A stretch of 64,000 bases of DNA from Nitrospira sp. CG24B (GCA_002869845.2 NEWS02000015.1:1-64000), one strand, 5' to 3'; shown: positions 34,392 to 44,239, numbered from the stretch's first letter. Numbers and translations: made by a program. The notes: a model not told the origin generated them from the sequence alone.

Positions 34392-35486
34392 TTGGAGTTG
34401 GTATCGCTGACCCCGGAGCATACGTCGCCTAATCAAGGGACCTCCACGGCGCTGGTCCCATTGGCCACGACCGGGCTCCGGCGGGTGGGCGGGGAACTGC
34501 CGCCGGTCTGTCTGGCGCTCTCGTCCTCCACGCTCATTGGGCTGCGCGTCTATCTGGACGAGTTCTGGCGGCAGCTCGTGCAACGGAAACCGACCTCGAC
34601 CACGGCCCGGACCTATTTCAAACGCGGCCGCTTGTTCATCGCCTGGCTGGAGCAGGGGAGGGAGCCGGGCAGTCGTCGACTTGATCGGACCTGTCTCGAA
34701 GCCTATCGCGCCCATTTAGATCAGCGCTTTGCGAATCTCCGGACCAAGAACGGCTATCTCACGGCGGTCCGCCAGTTTCTGAGTTGGCTGGTGCCGCTCC
34801 ATCCGGGATTGGTGAATCCGGCCGACTGTGTCCAGGGGTGGAGTTGCAGTCGGCAGCACACCCGGCGGCATCTGCCGGTCGAGGATGCGAAATTGTTATT
34901 GGCCACGTTGGAATCTGATCCTCGAAAGACGGGCGAACAACGCGCCCGCAACGTGGCGATGGCCTATCTGATGCTCAAGACGGGATTGCGGACCATCGAA
35001 GTGAGTCGCGCGCGGATTGAACATCTGCAAGAACTCGTTCCTGATGAAAAGTGGCGGCTGTGGGTGCATGGAAAGGGGAGAGCATCCGCCGATGAGTCGG
35101 TGCAGGTGTTGAAGGAAGTGTATGAACGGATTCAGGCGTACCTCGCGCTCCGGCCGGGGCCATTACAGGGGAGTGATCCGTTGTTTGCCACGACGGCCTG
35201 TCATGATCGGGGAGGGAATGTCCTGACGGCAGCCGGCAAGCGGTTCTCGACGCGCGCGATTCACCGCATCATCACGGAGGGCCTACTCCTCGCGGGAGTG
35301 AAGAAGCCGGGCATTGTGGTGCATAGTCTGCGCCACTCGACCCCAACCTTTGCCCTCCTCAACGATGCGAGCCCGACACGGGTGCAGAAGATGATGCGCC
35401 ATCAGCACTATGCGACAACGGAGATTTATGTGGAAGAAGTGCAGCGGCTGCTGGAGGGGGCGGAGGAGGCGGTGACACAGATCTAA
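34392..35486 (+). CDS. tyrosine recombinase (XerC/D-like), probable multimer resolvase
   Basis: A 364-residue phage-integrase family enzyme. The core-binding domain covers about residues 50-145 and the catalytic domain 155-360, with R200 (LKTGLRTIEVSR), K228 (VHGKGR), H311-x-x-R314 (HSLRHS), H337 (MRHQHY) and nucleophile Y346 (TTEIYVEEV). The frame begins with TTG at 34392; no good in-frame ATG exists upstream. Its place next to the origin and parA suggests plasmid dimer resolution. It is not closely similar to the integrase at 1922, so the window holds two independent recombinases. Confidence 0.9.
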   Translation: MELVSLTPEHTSPNQGTSTALVPLATTGLRRVGGELPPVCLALSSSTLIGLRVYLDEFWRQLVQRKPTSTTARTYFKRGRLFIAWLEQGREPGSRRLDRTCLEAYRAHLDQRFANLRTKNGYLTAVRQFLSWLVPLHPGLVNPADCVQGWSCSRQHTRRHLPVEDAKLLLATLESDPRKTGEQRARNVAMAYLMLKTGLRTIEVSRARIEHLQELVPDEKWRLWVHGKGRASADESVQVLKEVYERIQAYLALRPGPLQGSDPLFATTACHDRGGNVLTAAGKRFSTRAIHRIITEGLLLAGVKKPGIVVHSLRHSTPTFALLNDASPTRVQKMMRHQHYATTEIYVEEVQRLLEGAEEAVTQI

Positions 35487-35682
35487 GCCTGAACGACCCT
35501 AGATATATGGCACTCGCTGATGCTCAGCTCCTCGTCGTCTCTAGACCGAAACCGTTCATGCACATCCCATAGTCACGTGGGCAACGAGCGTACTGACGCA
35601 TGCCTATGACCCGGAAACTTGGTTGTGGAAGGGAGTTGCCAATTCCAGGACCTTGAGCAATACCTTGTGAGCCGGGACACCT

Positions 35683-35893
35683 CTATCCCACCCGAACCCG
35701 GTCGGATCGTTCCTCCACAATCTGCAGCGTAGTGTGCCCGATTTTCCATCGGTCTTGGAGCAGCAACTGAAGACGACTCAATACTGCATCCCGGTTCTCT
35801 CCGGTAGAAACCACCACGTGAGCACTGAGAGCATCGAGACCCTGAGGTAATGGTCCAAATGTGAAGATCATGAATCGCACAACCTCTCCCCAT
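35683..35893 (-). pseudogene. C-terminal remnant of a CDF-family metal efflux protein
   Basis: The minus strand first reads AIHDLHIWTITSG and, after a frameshift near 35850, continues LDALSAHVVVSTGENRDAVLSRLQLLLQDRWKIGHTTLQIVEE to a TAG. This is the cytoplasmic C-terminal domain of CzcD-type cation diffusion facilitators. The transmembrane part is missing. It suggests that this edge of the metal island once held a zinc/cadmium/cobalt exporter. Confidence 0.7.
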
Positions 35894-36393
35894 TTCGAGC
35901 CGTACGCTTACCAGTTTGGGGGCGAGTAGGTCCGCCCGTAACAGACCGTGCCAACTAAAACCATACCCTCAACGCCACCACGAATCGTATCTGGCCTAGC
36001 TCTCCGCCCTGTTGCCGCACTCTCGTGGCAGTCTGGCTGAAGCCGCAGTCGAATGACATGCCGAATATGGTGGGCACGCCATCGAGTCAGCGCCAGATTC
36101 CTTCTTGTTCGCCAACTGAAGGACTCTACTTCCTCCTCCCCCATGACGCAATTCGCCACAGTTACGTCGATACGCAGTTGTCCAGAAATGCCTCACTACG
36201 TGCCTGGAAGGAAATCGAGATCATCAACGGGGAGCATCGCAAGCCATCGGAATCACAACCCTTATTCCATAAGGTTCCTCGAATGAGTGTGCTGGCATTA
36301 TTGATGCTTCTTCGAGGGTGTTGGGTTGAACTTGACGAATCTGCTGAGAGTGCGTATAGGAGGATCGGATTGAAGTGAGTGAGGTGGGCTCTG
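35894..36393. other. intergenic segment without a recognisable gene
   Basis: About 500 bp with only short shadow frames. It precedes the cus region and probably contains its promoter, but I see no clear operator. Confidence 0.4.
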
Positions 36394-36750
36394 ATGTTAG
36401 TCCAAACTAACCTACGGTTCATGGTTTTGGCCTTTGCCTTCTGCCAGGTCATCGGCGTGATGTGTGCGGTGCCGGATCTGTCGTTGGCGGACGACGTGCC
36501 GCAGCTGGGTGGAGAGGTGAGTCACGCGGCCTGTCCGATGGACGGGACGATCATGTGCCCACCATCGCTCACCGCGTCGCCTGAGCGTCAGCTAAAGAAC
36601 AGTATGGTTGTGGTGGGTGATCCTGTTCTGTCTCTCGTCAGTCATGCCGAAGTTCTCGTCGGTGTCTCTCTTGAGATGATTGAGTCTTGGAGTAGCGCGT
36701 ATTCCTCTGTTCCCATCTCTATAAGCTCCTCCTCGGTTCTCCGAATCTGA
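36394..36750 (+). CDS. small Cys/Met secreted protein upstream of cusCBA (family copy 1)
   Basis: A 118-residue product with an N-terminal hydrophobic segment (LRFMVLAFAFCQVIGVMCAV) and the mature motif PDLSLADD...E..HAACPMDGTIMCPPSLTASPERQ. Two conserved Cys-Pro-Met or Met-Cys-Pro clusters suggest soft-metal binding. The C-terminus is Ser-rich (SSVPISISSSSVLRI). It lies 84 bp upstream of the cusC start. Two paralogues occur at 60021 and 60675; differences between copies 1 and 2 near the C-terminus fall on third codon positions, supporting this frame. I recognise no named family. A periplasmic copper/silver-binding or sensing role is inferred. Confidence 0.65.
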   Translation: MLVQTNLRFMVLAFAFCQVIGVMCAVPDLSLADDVPQLGGEVSHAACPMDGTIMCPPSLTASPERQLKNSMVVVGDPVLSLVSHAEVLVGVSLEMIESWSSAYSSVPISISSSSVLRI

Positions 36751-36833
36751 TCCTACACCTCCGGTTTCGTCGTCCCCTGCTTGGCTGCTGACGCTGAGCG
36801 GGCGGTGATGTCTTTTACCGTCGGAGGTGTGCC

Positions 36834-38138
36834 GTGAGACAAACTTCTATCCCTCTTTCATTCTTGCGAGTGCGGGCTGGGTGGCTAATTATGCTGACGC
36901 TCCTGCTTCTGCCCTGGCCGGTTGGTGCGGCCGACGAAATGGCCGAACCCCGCTTGGATCTTTCCGGTCTCATTCGAGAATTTGAAGCCGCGAATCCTGA
37001 GATCAAGGCGGCCCGCCAGCGCTGGGAATCCGCCAAGGCGGTCGTGCCCCAGGTGCAGACCTTACCGGATCCTCGCCTCCAGTTGGGCTATCAACGCATG
37101 CCGATGGTGCCACCGGTAGTGGAAGGAGTGATGTATGGGGTCGGGCAAGAGATCCCGTTTCCGGGCAAGCTGAAGCTGAAGGGCGAAGTGGCCCAACGTG
37201 ATGCCGAACGGCTTGAGCAGGAGTATCTCGCCGTTCGGTTAAGACTCATCGCCTCGTTAAAAGAAGCCTACTACAGCTTGCACTTCGTCCACAAAAGCAT
37301 CGACATCGTGGATAGGAACAAGGCGCTGCTGACGCAATTCGAGAGGACAGCCAAGGCTCGATACAGCGTGGGGCAAGCCGCGCAGCAAGACGTGTTTCGC
37401 GCCCAGGTCGAGATTTCACGAGTCCTCGATCGGTTAGCCGTGTTGGATCAACAAAAAGAAAGTCTCCATGCGGCGATCAATCGTCTTGTGAATCGACCGC
37501 CAACCGGACCATTGGGGGCACCGGAGGAAATTCGAACCACGATTTTGACAATCCCATTACAAGAACTCAACCAGCGTGCCGAGGAATTCTCCCCCGCACT
37601 GCTCGCGACGGCAAAAAGTATCGATCGTTCCGAACGGTCTGTCTCCCTTGCCAAGCGTCAGTACTATCCCGATTTCGATGTGACGGCCCTCGGCATCCGT
37701 AACGACAAGATCAATGACAACGGCTACCAGGTGATGGTGGGCATCAAGATCCCGCTGTTCTATGAAACCAAACAGAAACAAGGGGTCCGAGAAGCGCTAG
37801 CCAGCTTAGAGGGAGCGCGTGAGGATTTTTCGGCGACTCGTCAGGATCTGTTGTTCCAGGTGAAAGATGGATTTGTGCAGGCCCAGCGGGCCGAGCGGCT
37901 GATCACTATCCTGCGCGATGCCATCATTCCCCAGGCCACGCTCGGCCTGCAGGCCGCGCAAGCAGGGTACGCGGTGGGGAAAGTAGACTTCCTCACGCTG
38001 CTGAATAGCCTCCTGACGTTGCAAGAAAGCCAGCTTGAGTTGCATGGCGAGATGGTCAACCACGAGAAAGCGCTCGCTCGGCTCGAAGCTGTAACGGGTG
38101 GGCCGTTAGACGGCCCGTTGTCGGAAAGAAAACCGTGA
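36834..38138 (+). CDS. cusC: outer-membrane efflux protein (TolC/CusC family)
   Basis: A 434-residue TolC-like protein with a signal peptide (WLIMLTLLLLPWPVGAADE) and two outer-membrane-efflux repeats rich in heptad helices (for example ARYSVGQAAQQDVFRAQVEISRVL and AGYAVGKVDFLTLLNSLLTLQESQLELHGE). It forms the trimeric exit duct of an RND pump. The GTG start follows GGAGG at 36822-36826. The stop overlaps the cusB ATG. It is the first gene of a three-gene efflux operon. Confidence 0.88.
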   Translation: MRQTSIPLSFLRVRAGWLIMLTLLLLPWPVGAADEMAEPRLDLSGLIREFEAANPEIKAARQRWESAKAVVPQVQTLPDPRLQLGYQRMPMVPPVVEGVMYGVGQEIPFPGKLKLKGEVAQRDAERLEQEYLAVRLRLIASLKEAYYSLHFVHKSIDIVDRNKALLTQFERTAKARYSVGQAAQQDVFRAQVEISRVLDRLAVLDQQKESLHAAINRLVNRPPTGPLGAPEEIRTTILTIPLQELNQRAEEFSPALLATAKSIDRSERSVSLAKRQYYPDFDVTALGIRNDKINDNGYQVMVGIKIPLFYETKQKQGVREALASLEGAREDFSATRQDLLFQVKDGFVQAQRAERLITILRDAIIPQATLGLQAAQAGYAVGKVDFLTLLNSLLTLQESQLELHGEMVNHEKALARLEAVTGGPLDGPLSERKP

Positions 38139-39400
38139 TCATGACTCGTCAGCGTGTCATCGGTATGTCAGCGGTCCTCATCATAATCCTAGCCGCTGCC
38201 GCAGTCGTCTGGTTGACAGCGAGGCCGGTGGTGCTTCCACCGACGGATTCCCGACAGGACGAGATGGCCGGGATGGACATGCCGGGGATGGGAAGGGAGC
38301 AACAGAAGAAGCTGGCCCCGGTGGAGGAAGCGGTTGGACCAGCGACTCCGCTCGAGTCCGAAGGTGTGCCGGGCATCGTGACCATTGCACCGGAACGGCT
38401 GCAAACGATCGGGGTGAAATACGGCCAGGTGACGCGGCGACCGCTGGAGAAGCTGATCCGGACTGTCGGTCGTGTGGCCGTCGATGAGCGAAGGGTCGCA
38501 AAAGTCACCATCAAATTTCACGGGTGGATCGAAGAGCTGTTCGTCAGCGCACTCGGGGATCATGTGAAGAAAGGCCAGGCGCTCTTCACAATCTACAGCC
38601 CTGATTTAGTCGCAACTCAGGAGGAGTATCTCCTCGCGGTGCATAGTCAGAAGCAATTGGGGGGCAGCGAGTTTCCCGAAGTGGCGCAAGGTTCCAAGGA
38701 TTTGCTCGAAGCGACCAAGCGCCGCTTTCAGCTCTGGGATATCACGGATGATCACATCCAAGAACTCGAAAAGACCGGGAAGGTGCTGAAGACACTGCCG
38801 ATCCATTCGCCCATCACCGGGACGGTGATCAAGAAGGACGCCCTCGCCGGTGCGCATATGGATGCTGGAGTAGAACTCTATACCATTGCGGATCTCTCCC
38901 ATATCTGGATCCTGGCCGACATCTATGAATACGAACTGTCGTTCGTGAAGGCCGGGCAAAAAGCCGCCGTCACCCTCTCCTACGACCCTGGCACGGTGCT
39001 GACGGGCCACTTGAGCTTCATTTATCCCACCTTGGACCCGAAGACCCGCACGGCCAAGGTGCGGTTTGAGCTCGACAATGCCGACGAGAAACTGAAACCG
39101 GACATGTATGCCAACGTGGAGTTGCGGGTGAATTTGGGCACTCGTCTGGCGATTCCGCAAGAAGCCATCATCGAATCGGGACAAAAGCAGGTCGTCTTTC
39201 TCCATCTGGGCGGCGGGAAGCTCGAGCCGCGCCTGATCAAAACCGGTGTCAAGACCGGCGAGTGGTCTGAAGTACTGGAAGGGCTGAAGGAAGGCGAGCA
39301 CATTGTGACCTCGGCCAATTTTCTGATCGACAGTGAAAGCCGCCTCAAGTCCGTCGTCGAGAGCATGGGTGGCATGCCCGGCATGAAGATGAAGGATTGA
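38135..39400 (+). CDS. cusB: RND efflux periplasmic adaptor (CusB family)
   Basis: A 421-residue membrane-fusion protein. After one N-terminal helix comes a Met-rich stretch (DEMAGMDMPGMG, about residues 41-52), then barrel-sandwich and helical hairpin domains (IKFHGWIEELFV, LFTIYSPDLVATQEEYL) and a C-terminal MGGMPGMKMKD. The Met motifs point to Cu(I)/Ag(I) rather than zinc or cobalt. It bridges CusA and the outer-membrane channel and delivers metal to the pump. It is joined to cusC by a 4-bp overlap and lies 6 bp before cusA. Confidence 0.9.
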   Translation: MIMTRQRVIGMSAVLIIILAAAAVVWLTARPVVLPPTDSRQDEMAGMDMPGMGREQQKKLAPVEEAVGPATPLESEGVPGIVTIAPERLQTIGVKYGQVTRRPLEKLIRTVGRVAVDERRVAKVTIKFHGWIEELFVSALGDHVKKGQALFTIYSPDLVATQEEYLLAVHSQKQLGGSEFPEVAQGSKDLLEATKRRFQLWDITDDHIQELEKTGKVLKTLPIHSPITGTVIKKDALAGAHMDAGVELYTIADLSHIWILADIYEYELSFVKAGQKAAVTLSYDPGTVLTGHLSFIYPTLDPKTRTAKVRFELDNADEKLKPDMYANVELRVNLGTRLAIPQEAIIESGQKQVVFLHLGGGKLEPRLIKTGVKTGEWSEVLEGLKEGEHIVTSANFLIDSESRLKSVVESMGGMPGMKMKD

Positions 39401-39406
39401 ACGCCC

Positions 39407-42400
39407 GTGGTTGAACGCATCATCGAGTTCAGCGCGAGAAACCGTTTCATTGTCTTTCTGCTGGTCTTCGCATTCTCAGCGGTCGGACTCTGGGCCATGT
39501 GGCAAACGCCGATCGACGCCCTGCCGGATATTTCTGACACGCAGGTGATCGTCTATACCACCTGGCCGGGGCGCTCGCCCGATCTCGTGGAAGATCAAAT
39601 CACCTATCCGATCGTCACGGCACTGCTCTCTGCGCCCAAAGTCACCGTTGTCCGTGGCTTCTCGGACTTTGGCTATTCCTATGTCTACATTCTCTTCAAA
39701 GACGGCACGGACATCTATTGGGCCAGGTCGCGGGTCCTTGAACGGTTGAGCCAACTCTCTGGACGCATGCCGGAGGGCGTCGCGCCGCAGCTCGGCCCAG
39801 ACGCGACCGGCGTCGGCTGGGTCTTTCAATATGCCTTGGTTGATGAATCAGGCCAGCAAGATCTTGCGTCGTTGCGCAGCTTCCAAGACTGGTATCTGCG
39901 GTATTGGCTGCGGGCAGTGGAAGGCGTCGCCGAAGTGGCGAGTATCGGCGGCTTTGTCCGGCAGTACCAAGTGAATCTCGATCCGACCAAAGTCTTGGCC
40001 TATCGCCTCTCTCTCCCTTCTATTGTCGAGACGATTCGCCAGAGCAACAACGATGTGGGGGGCCGCGTCGTGGAGTATTCGGGAATCGAATATGTCGTCC
40101 GTGGACGCGGCTACATTAAGAAGACCGACGATATCGAAAAGATCGCCGTCGGTGTCAATGAGAACGGCACACCGATTCTGTTGCGCGACGTGGCGACGGT
40201 CCGGCTCGGGCCGGACATGCGACGAGGGCTGGCGGAGCTCAACGGTCAAGGCGAGGTGGCGGGTGGGATCGTCGTCATGCGCTTTGGCGAGAACGCCCTC
40301 ACTGTGATCGAACGAGTCAAGGCGAAACTCAAGGAGATCGAACCCTCCATGCCGAAAGGCGTGAAGGTCGTCACGGTCTATGACCGCAGCGACTTGATTC
40401 GAGAATCGATTGCCACGGCAAGCGAAAGCCTCCTGGAAGAGCTGATCGTCACAGGTGTGCTCATCATCGCCTTTTTGCTCCATGTCCGATCCGCTATCGT
40501 GCCGATCCTCACCTTGCCCATCGCCGTGCTGATTGCGTTCATTCCTATGTACCTGCTGGAGATCGGCATCAACATCATGTCGCTGGGCGGCATCATCGTC
40601 GCGATCGGCGACATGGTGGATGCGGCCATCGTGATGGTGGATAACGCACACAAGCGGTTGGAGGAATGGGAGCGAGACGGACGCAAGGGCGAGCGGCTAC
40701 AAGTCCTGATTGATTCGGCCAAGGAAGTCGGTCCGCCGATTTTTGCGTCCGTGCTCGTGATTGCCATTTCGTTCATCCCCATCTTTGCTCTTGAAGCCCA
40801 GGAAGGGCGGATGTTCAAGCCGCTGGCCTGGACGAATAACCTCGCGATCGCCATGTGCGCGGTGCTGGCCATTACCCTGGTGCCTGCCTGCCTGCCGACC
40901 TTCATCCGCGGCAAGATCTTTCCGGAACAGAAGCACCCGGTAAGCAGGAGCCTCCAGCGGCTTTACGCCCCTCTCTTGCGATGGGCACTACTCCATCGCG
41001 GAACCGTGGTGGCCCTCGCCATCGGACTCCTGCTCAGCATCGTCCCGGTCTATCAGCGTATGGGCTCCGAGTTCATGCCGCCGCTGTATGAAGGCACGAT
41101 CCTCTATATGCCGACGACGTTGCCGGGCTTGTCGGTGACGGAGGCCAGCCGGCTGCTTCAGATCATGGATCAAAAGCTGCGCGCCTTTCCAGAAATCGAC
41201 CATGTCTTCGGCAAAGCCGGACGGGCTGAGACCTCCACCGACCCGGCCCCCTTCAGCATGATGGAAGTGGTCGTCGAGCTGAAATCGAAGGAGCAGTGGC
41301 GGCCAGGGTTGAGCTATGAGGGACTCGTGGATGAAATGGATCGTGCGCTCAAGATTCCTGGTGTGACGAACGCCTGGACCATGCCGATTAAGGCGCGGAT
41401 CGACATGTTGACCACCGGCGTCCGCACGCCGGTGGGGATCAAGATCTTCGGTCCCGACCTCAAACAGATCGAGCAAATCGGGGAGCATCTGGAAATGGTG
41501 CTCAAAGAGGTCCCGGGAACGCGCAGCGTGTATGCGGAGCGGGTGTCCGGCGGCTATTTCCTCGATTTCGATATCAACCGTGACGAGATCGCACGTTATG
41601 GGCTGAAGCTGATGGATGTCGGCAAGATCATCGAAACGGCCATCGGCGGCGAAAACATCGCGACGACGATCGAGGGCCGTGAGCGGTATCCGATCAACGT
41701 CCGTTATCTCCGTGAGTTGCGGGATGATCCTGAAAAGCTGAAGCGCGTGCTCGTGGATACGCCGACCGGCGCGCAAGTGCCGCTCGCGCAACTCGCGACA
41801 CTCCGTTTCGTCAATGGGCCGCCGATGATCCGTGACGAAAACGGCATGCTCGCCGGGTATGTGTTCTTGGACATGACGGGGCGTGATGTCGGCGGCTATG
41901 TGGAGGATCTCAAACGGGTTGTGGCGGCACAAGTCGAACTGCCGCCGGGCTATACGATTGCCTGGTCCGGTCAATATGAGTTCATGGAGCGGGCAAAAGC
42001 GAGGCTGAAGTTTGTTGTGCCGTTGACGCTCATCATCATCTTCGTCATCTTCTATTTCACATTCCAGTCGGTCGCAAAAACCTGCATGGTGATGGTCGGG
42101 GTGCCGCTCTCGCTGGTGGGCGCCGTATGGTACCTGTCGATTCTCGGCTACAACATGAGCATTGCCGTGTGGGTGGGATTGATCACGGTCGTAGGCACAG
42201 CCGGGGAAACCAGCGCCGTGATGTTGGCCTATCTGGATGAGGCCTGCGCCCGGCGCAAAGCGGCCGGCGGTCTCACGACGCTCCAGGATGTAATCGAGAC
42301 CGTTCAGCTTGGGGCAGTCGAGCGCATCAGGCCCATGGCGATGATCGGCTTTGTTGATGTCATCGGCCTGATCCCGGTCATGTGGGCTACGGGAACCGGG

Positions 42401-42574
42401 GCGGATGTGATGAAGCGCATCGCCGCGCCACAGATCGGCGGGGTGTTCTCCGCCATGATCCTGACGCTGTTTGTCATTCCGCCCGTCTATGTCATGTGGC
42501 GGTGGTGGAAAGAACGCAAGGAAGAACATGTGAGGAAGACGGGGCAAGAAGCAAGTGGAGTATTAACCCCATGA
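39407..42574 (+). CDS. cusA: heavy-metal RND efflux pump (CusA family)
   Basis: A 1055-residue RND transporter with twelve membrane helices and two large periplasmic loops. The transporter motif GDMVDAAIVMVDNAHKRLEE and the ALPDISDTQVIV start are typical of heavy-metal efflux pumps. The methionine triad that binds Cu(I)/Ag(I) is present: M568 (LYMPTTLPG), M618 (FSMMEVV) and M667 (RIDMLTTG), with the same 50 and 49 residue spacing I recall for E. coli CusA. It pumps monovalent copper or silver by proton antiport. The GTG start lies 6 bp after cusB. Confidence 0.94.
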   Translation: MVERIIEFSARNRFIVFLLVFAFSAVGLWAMWQTPIDALPDISDTQVIVYTTWPGRSPDLVEDQITYPIVTALLSAPKVTVVRGFSDFGYSYVYILFKDGTDIYWARSRVLERLSQLSGRMPEGVAPQLGPDATGVGWVFQYALVDESGQQDLASLRSFQDWYLRYWLRAVEGVAEVASIGGFVRQYQVNLDPTKVLAYRLSLPSIVETIRQSNNDVGGRVVEYSGIEYVVRGRGYIKKTDDIEKIAVGVNENGTPILLRDVATVRLGPDMRRGLAELNGQGEVAGGIVVMRFGENALTVIERVKAKLKEIEPSMPKGVKVVTVYDRSDLIRESIATASESLLEELIVTGVLIIAFLLHVRSAIVPILTLPIAVLIAFIPMYLLEIGINIMSLGGIIVAIGDMVDAAIVMVDNAHKRLEEWERDGRKGERLQVLIDSAKEVGPPIFASVLVIAISFIPIFALEAQEGRMFKPLAWTNNLAIAMCAVLAITLVPACLPTFIRGKIFPEQKHPVSRSLQRLYAPLLRWALLHRGTVVALAIGLLLSIVPVYQRMGSEFMPPLYEGTILYMPTTLPGLSVTEASRLLQIMDQKLRAFPEIDHVFGKAGRAETSTDPAPFSMMEVVVELKSKEQWRPGLSYEGLVDEMDRALKIPGVTNAWTMPIKARIDMLTTGVRTPVGIKIFGPDLKQIEQIGEHLEMVLKEVPGTRSVYAERVSGGYFLDFDINRDEIARYGLKLMDVGKIIETAIGGENIATTIEGRERYPINVRYLRELRDDPEKLKRVLVDTPTGAQVPLAQLATLRFVNGPPMIRDENGMLAGYVFLDMTGRDVGGYVEDLKRVVAAQVELPPGYTIAWSGQYEFMERAKARLKFVVPLTLIIIFVIFYFTFQSVAKTCMVMVGVPLSLVGAVWYLSILGYNMSIAVWVGLITVVGTAGETSAVMLAYLDEACARRKAAGGLTTLQDVIETVQLGAVERIRPMAMIGFVDVIGLIPVMWATGTGADVMKRIAAPQIGGVFSAMILTLFVIPPVYVMWRWWKERKEEHVRKTGQEASGVLTP

Positions 42575-42675
42575 CGTTCTCGACGGTGGTCTTACAGGCC
42601 AACAGCGCCTGGCGCTCTAAGTTTTCCGGGGTGTCGATTTGTCCGAACACCATTAGATGAAAGAGGGAAGTGCCT

Positions 42676-43014
42676 ATGAAGCTCTCGCAGCAGCCGTCGT
42701 GGTTCGTCTTGTTGTTCGCCATGGCAGTCATGGCCTGTTCGACCGCTCCACCGCGCGAACTGATCGAACGCAACGATCACAGTGGACTGGCGACTTGGTA
42801 TGAGCAGGAGGCCGTGCGCCTGCGCGGAAAAGCAGAGGACATGCGTCAGATGGCTGAAATGTACGCCAAGCCCTCTTATCAACCTTCACCGAAGGAGTCC
42901 AAAACACAGTTGATCGCCCACTGTCGGCTTTTCATTGATTACTACACCAAATCGGCCGAGGAAGCGGAGGCACTCGCTAAGCTGCATCGCGAACAAGAAC
43001 CGGCCATTCCGTGA
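42676..43014 (+). CDS. small lipoprotein, four-member secreted family (copy 1)
   Basis: A 112-residue lipoprotein with lipobox MAVMACST (C21). The mature helix-rich part carries the family pattern HSGLATWYEQEAVRLRGKAEDMRQMAEMY... HCR.F...Y.K.AEEAEALAKLH. Related copies are at 43402, 43900 (frameshifted) and 49600. An ATG at 42676 follows GAGGGAAG; a GTG six bases earlier is possible. It sits about 100 bp after cusA and may belong to the copper response. I recognise no family name; the conserved His, Cys and amphipathic helices suggest a periplasmic binding or structural role. Confidence 0.68.
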   Translation: MKLSQQPSWFVLLFAMAVMACSTAPPRELIERNDHSGLATWYEQEAVRLRGKAEDMRQMAEMYAKPSYQPSPKESKTQLIAHCRLFIDYYTKSAEEAEALAKLHREQEPAIP

Positions 43015-43401
43015 TGAGGGACAGGATGATGATCCCACTGTGGGTGTTGAGTTTCTTGAAGTGTTCTGCAGGCAGCGCGTTTCAATTATGGACCGGTCAC
43101 TACATTAATCAAGGCATCGCCCGTCTTGCGATCGACGCCTGTGTCGCCAGACCGGTACGGAGGTGCCAGGGCAATCGGGTTATACCAACATGTCAACATG
43201 GTGGCATTACGCTACAGCTAAATTGGTAAGCTGCCCTTTATTGCCACGGAGCTTCGGTAGCAAGAGAGGATGTGTGCAGTAATCAAAGTAATACATTGGA
43301 ATTCACGTATAAATGACGCTCGGATGACTTGGTACAGCGGTTGCTCGGGTGCCATCATAGGCAGTGAATGGGTCACTGCCAAATAAAAAGGGGGGATTAC
43401 A
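43015..43401. other. intergenic segment with duplicated downstream sequence
   Basis: The first 65 bp (from 43015) resemble 44235-44300, the DNA following copy 3, so the duplication includes 3' flanks. The rest shows no gene. Confidence 0.45.
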
Positions 43402-43740
43402 ATGCGACAGGTTATGAGGGGGCTTCCATTCATCGTCCTCTTGCTAGTCTTGGCCATGCCAAGCTTTGCTGCGACAGGTCCTGAGCCTGGGATTGCCAAG
43501 GGTAATCATCAGGAACTCGCGATGTACTACGCCGATCAGGCGCAGGATTTCAAGGCGAAAGCGCGGTTCTGGGATAATACCGCGGAATCCTACGAGCATC
43601 ACCCAGAGCTCTATAAGTCGAGCGACATCGCCGACGAGGCGGCGCATTGCCGTCAGATTGCTCGAAACTACAGGAAGATGGCAGACGAGGCCGCAGCCTT
43701 GGCGAGTGAACACTTGAGCCTCACGCGCAAGGGACCGTAG
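43402..43740 (+). CDS. small secreted protein, four-member family (copy 2)
   Basis: A 112-residue protein with a cleavable signal peptide (LPFIVLLLVLAMPSFAATG) rather than a lipobox. The mature region has NHQELAMYYADQAQDFKAKARFWDNTAESYEHHPEL..., EAAHCRQIARNYRKMADEAAALASEHLSLTRKGP; the ending LTRKGP is shared with the copy at 49600. A strong ribosome-binding site (AAGGGGGGATTACA) precedes it. It is predicted to be all-helical and periplasmic. The function is unknown; clustering with Cus genes suggests a metal-stress role. Confidence 0.68.
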   Translation: MRQVMRGLPFIVLLLVLAMPSFAATGPEPGIAKGNHQELAMYYADQAQDFKAKARFWDNTAESYEHHPELYKSSDIADEAAHCRQIARNYRKMADEAAALASEHLSLTRKGP

Positions 43741-43899
43741 GCAGTCGTGCGGGAACGTATCACTGTTCGATAGAAGCCGACCAGGGGGCGCCGAGGCGAT
43801 CTGTTGTTCGCAATTTGGCCTAGAAAGGCCTCGGCGCTGCGCTGGGTTTCGGATGGTTAACCTGTGCGGAGACCAATTACTCGGAGGAGGGAAGCGTCT

Positions 43900-44239
43900 G
43901 TGAAGATCTCGCGGCCGCTGTCGTGGTTCGTCCTGTTGTTCGTTGTGGCGGTCATGGCCTGTTCGACGGGCCCACCCACGCGAACTCATTGAACGCAATG
44001 ATCACCGTGGACTGGCAACCTGGTATGAGCAGGAGGCCCTGCGCCTACGAGGAAAGGCAGAGGAGATGCGTCAGATGGGTGATCGATACGCAGCGCATGC
44101 CTATCCGCTCTCTCCAAAAGAGTCCAAAGGAGAGCTGCTCAGGCATTGCCGCGACTTTATGCACGCTTACACGAAAGCCGCCGAAGAAGCGGAGGCTCTC
44201 GCTAAGCTGCATCACGAACAAGAACCGGCCATTCCTTGA
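43900..44239 (+). pseudogene. small lipoprotein family copy 3, frameshifted after the lipobox
   Basis: A GTG start at 43900 gives MKISRPLSWFVLLFVVAVMACSTGPP, a copy of the 42676 lipoprotein signal. Near 43970 one extra base shifts the frame to a TGA; the body continues in the next frame as HPRELIERNDHRGLATWYEQEALRLRGKAEEMRQMGDRYA to the stop at 44239. Apart from this single indel the copy is well preserved, so inactivation is recent or the base is an error. Confidence 0.72.

Noticed and set aside
34089..34715. A 208-codon minus-strand frame upstream of and overlapping the second recombinase
   Set aside because: Overlaps the conserved N-terminal half of the recombinase and lacks any motif; no ribosome-binding site.
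40988..42547. A 519-codon minus-strand frame opposite cusA
   Set aside because: Histidine/arginine-rich composition and complete overlap with a canonical RND pump show it is the antisense shadow of cusA.
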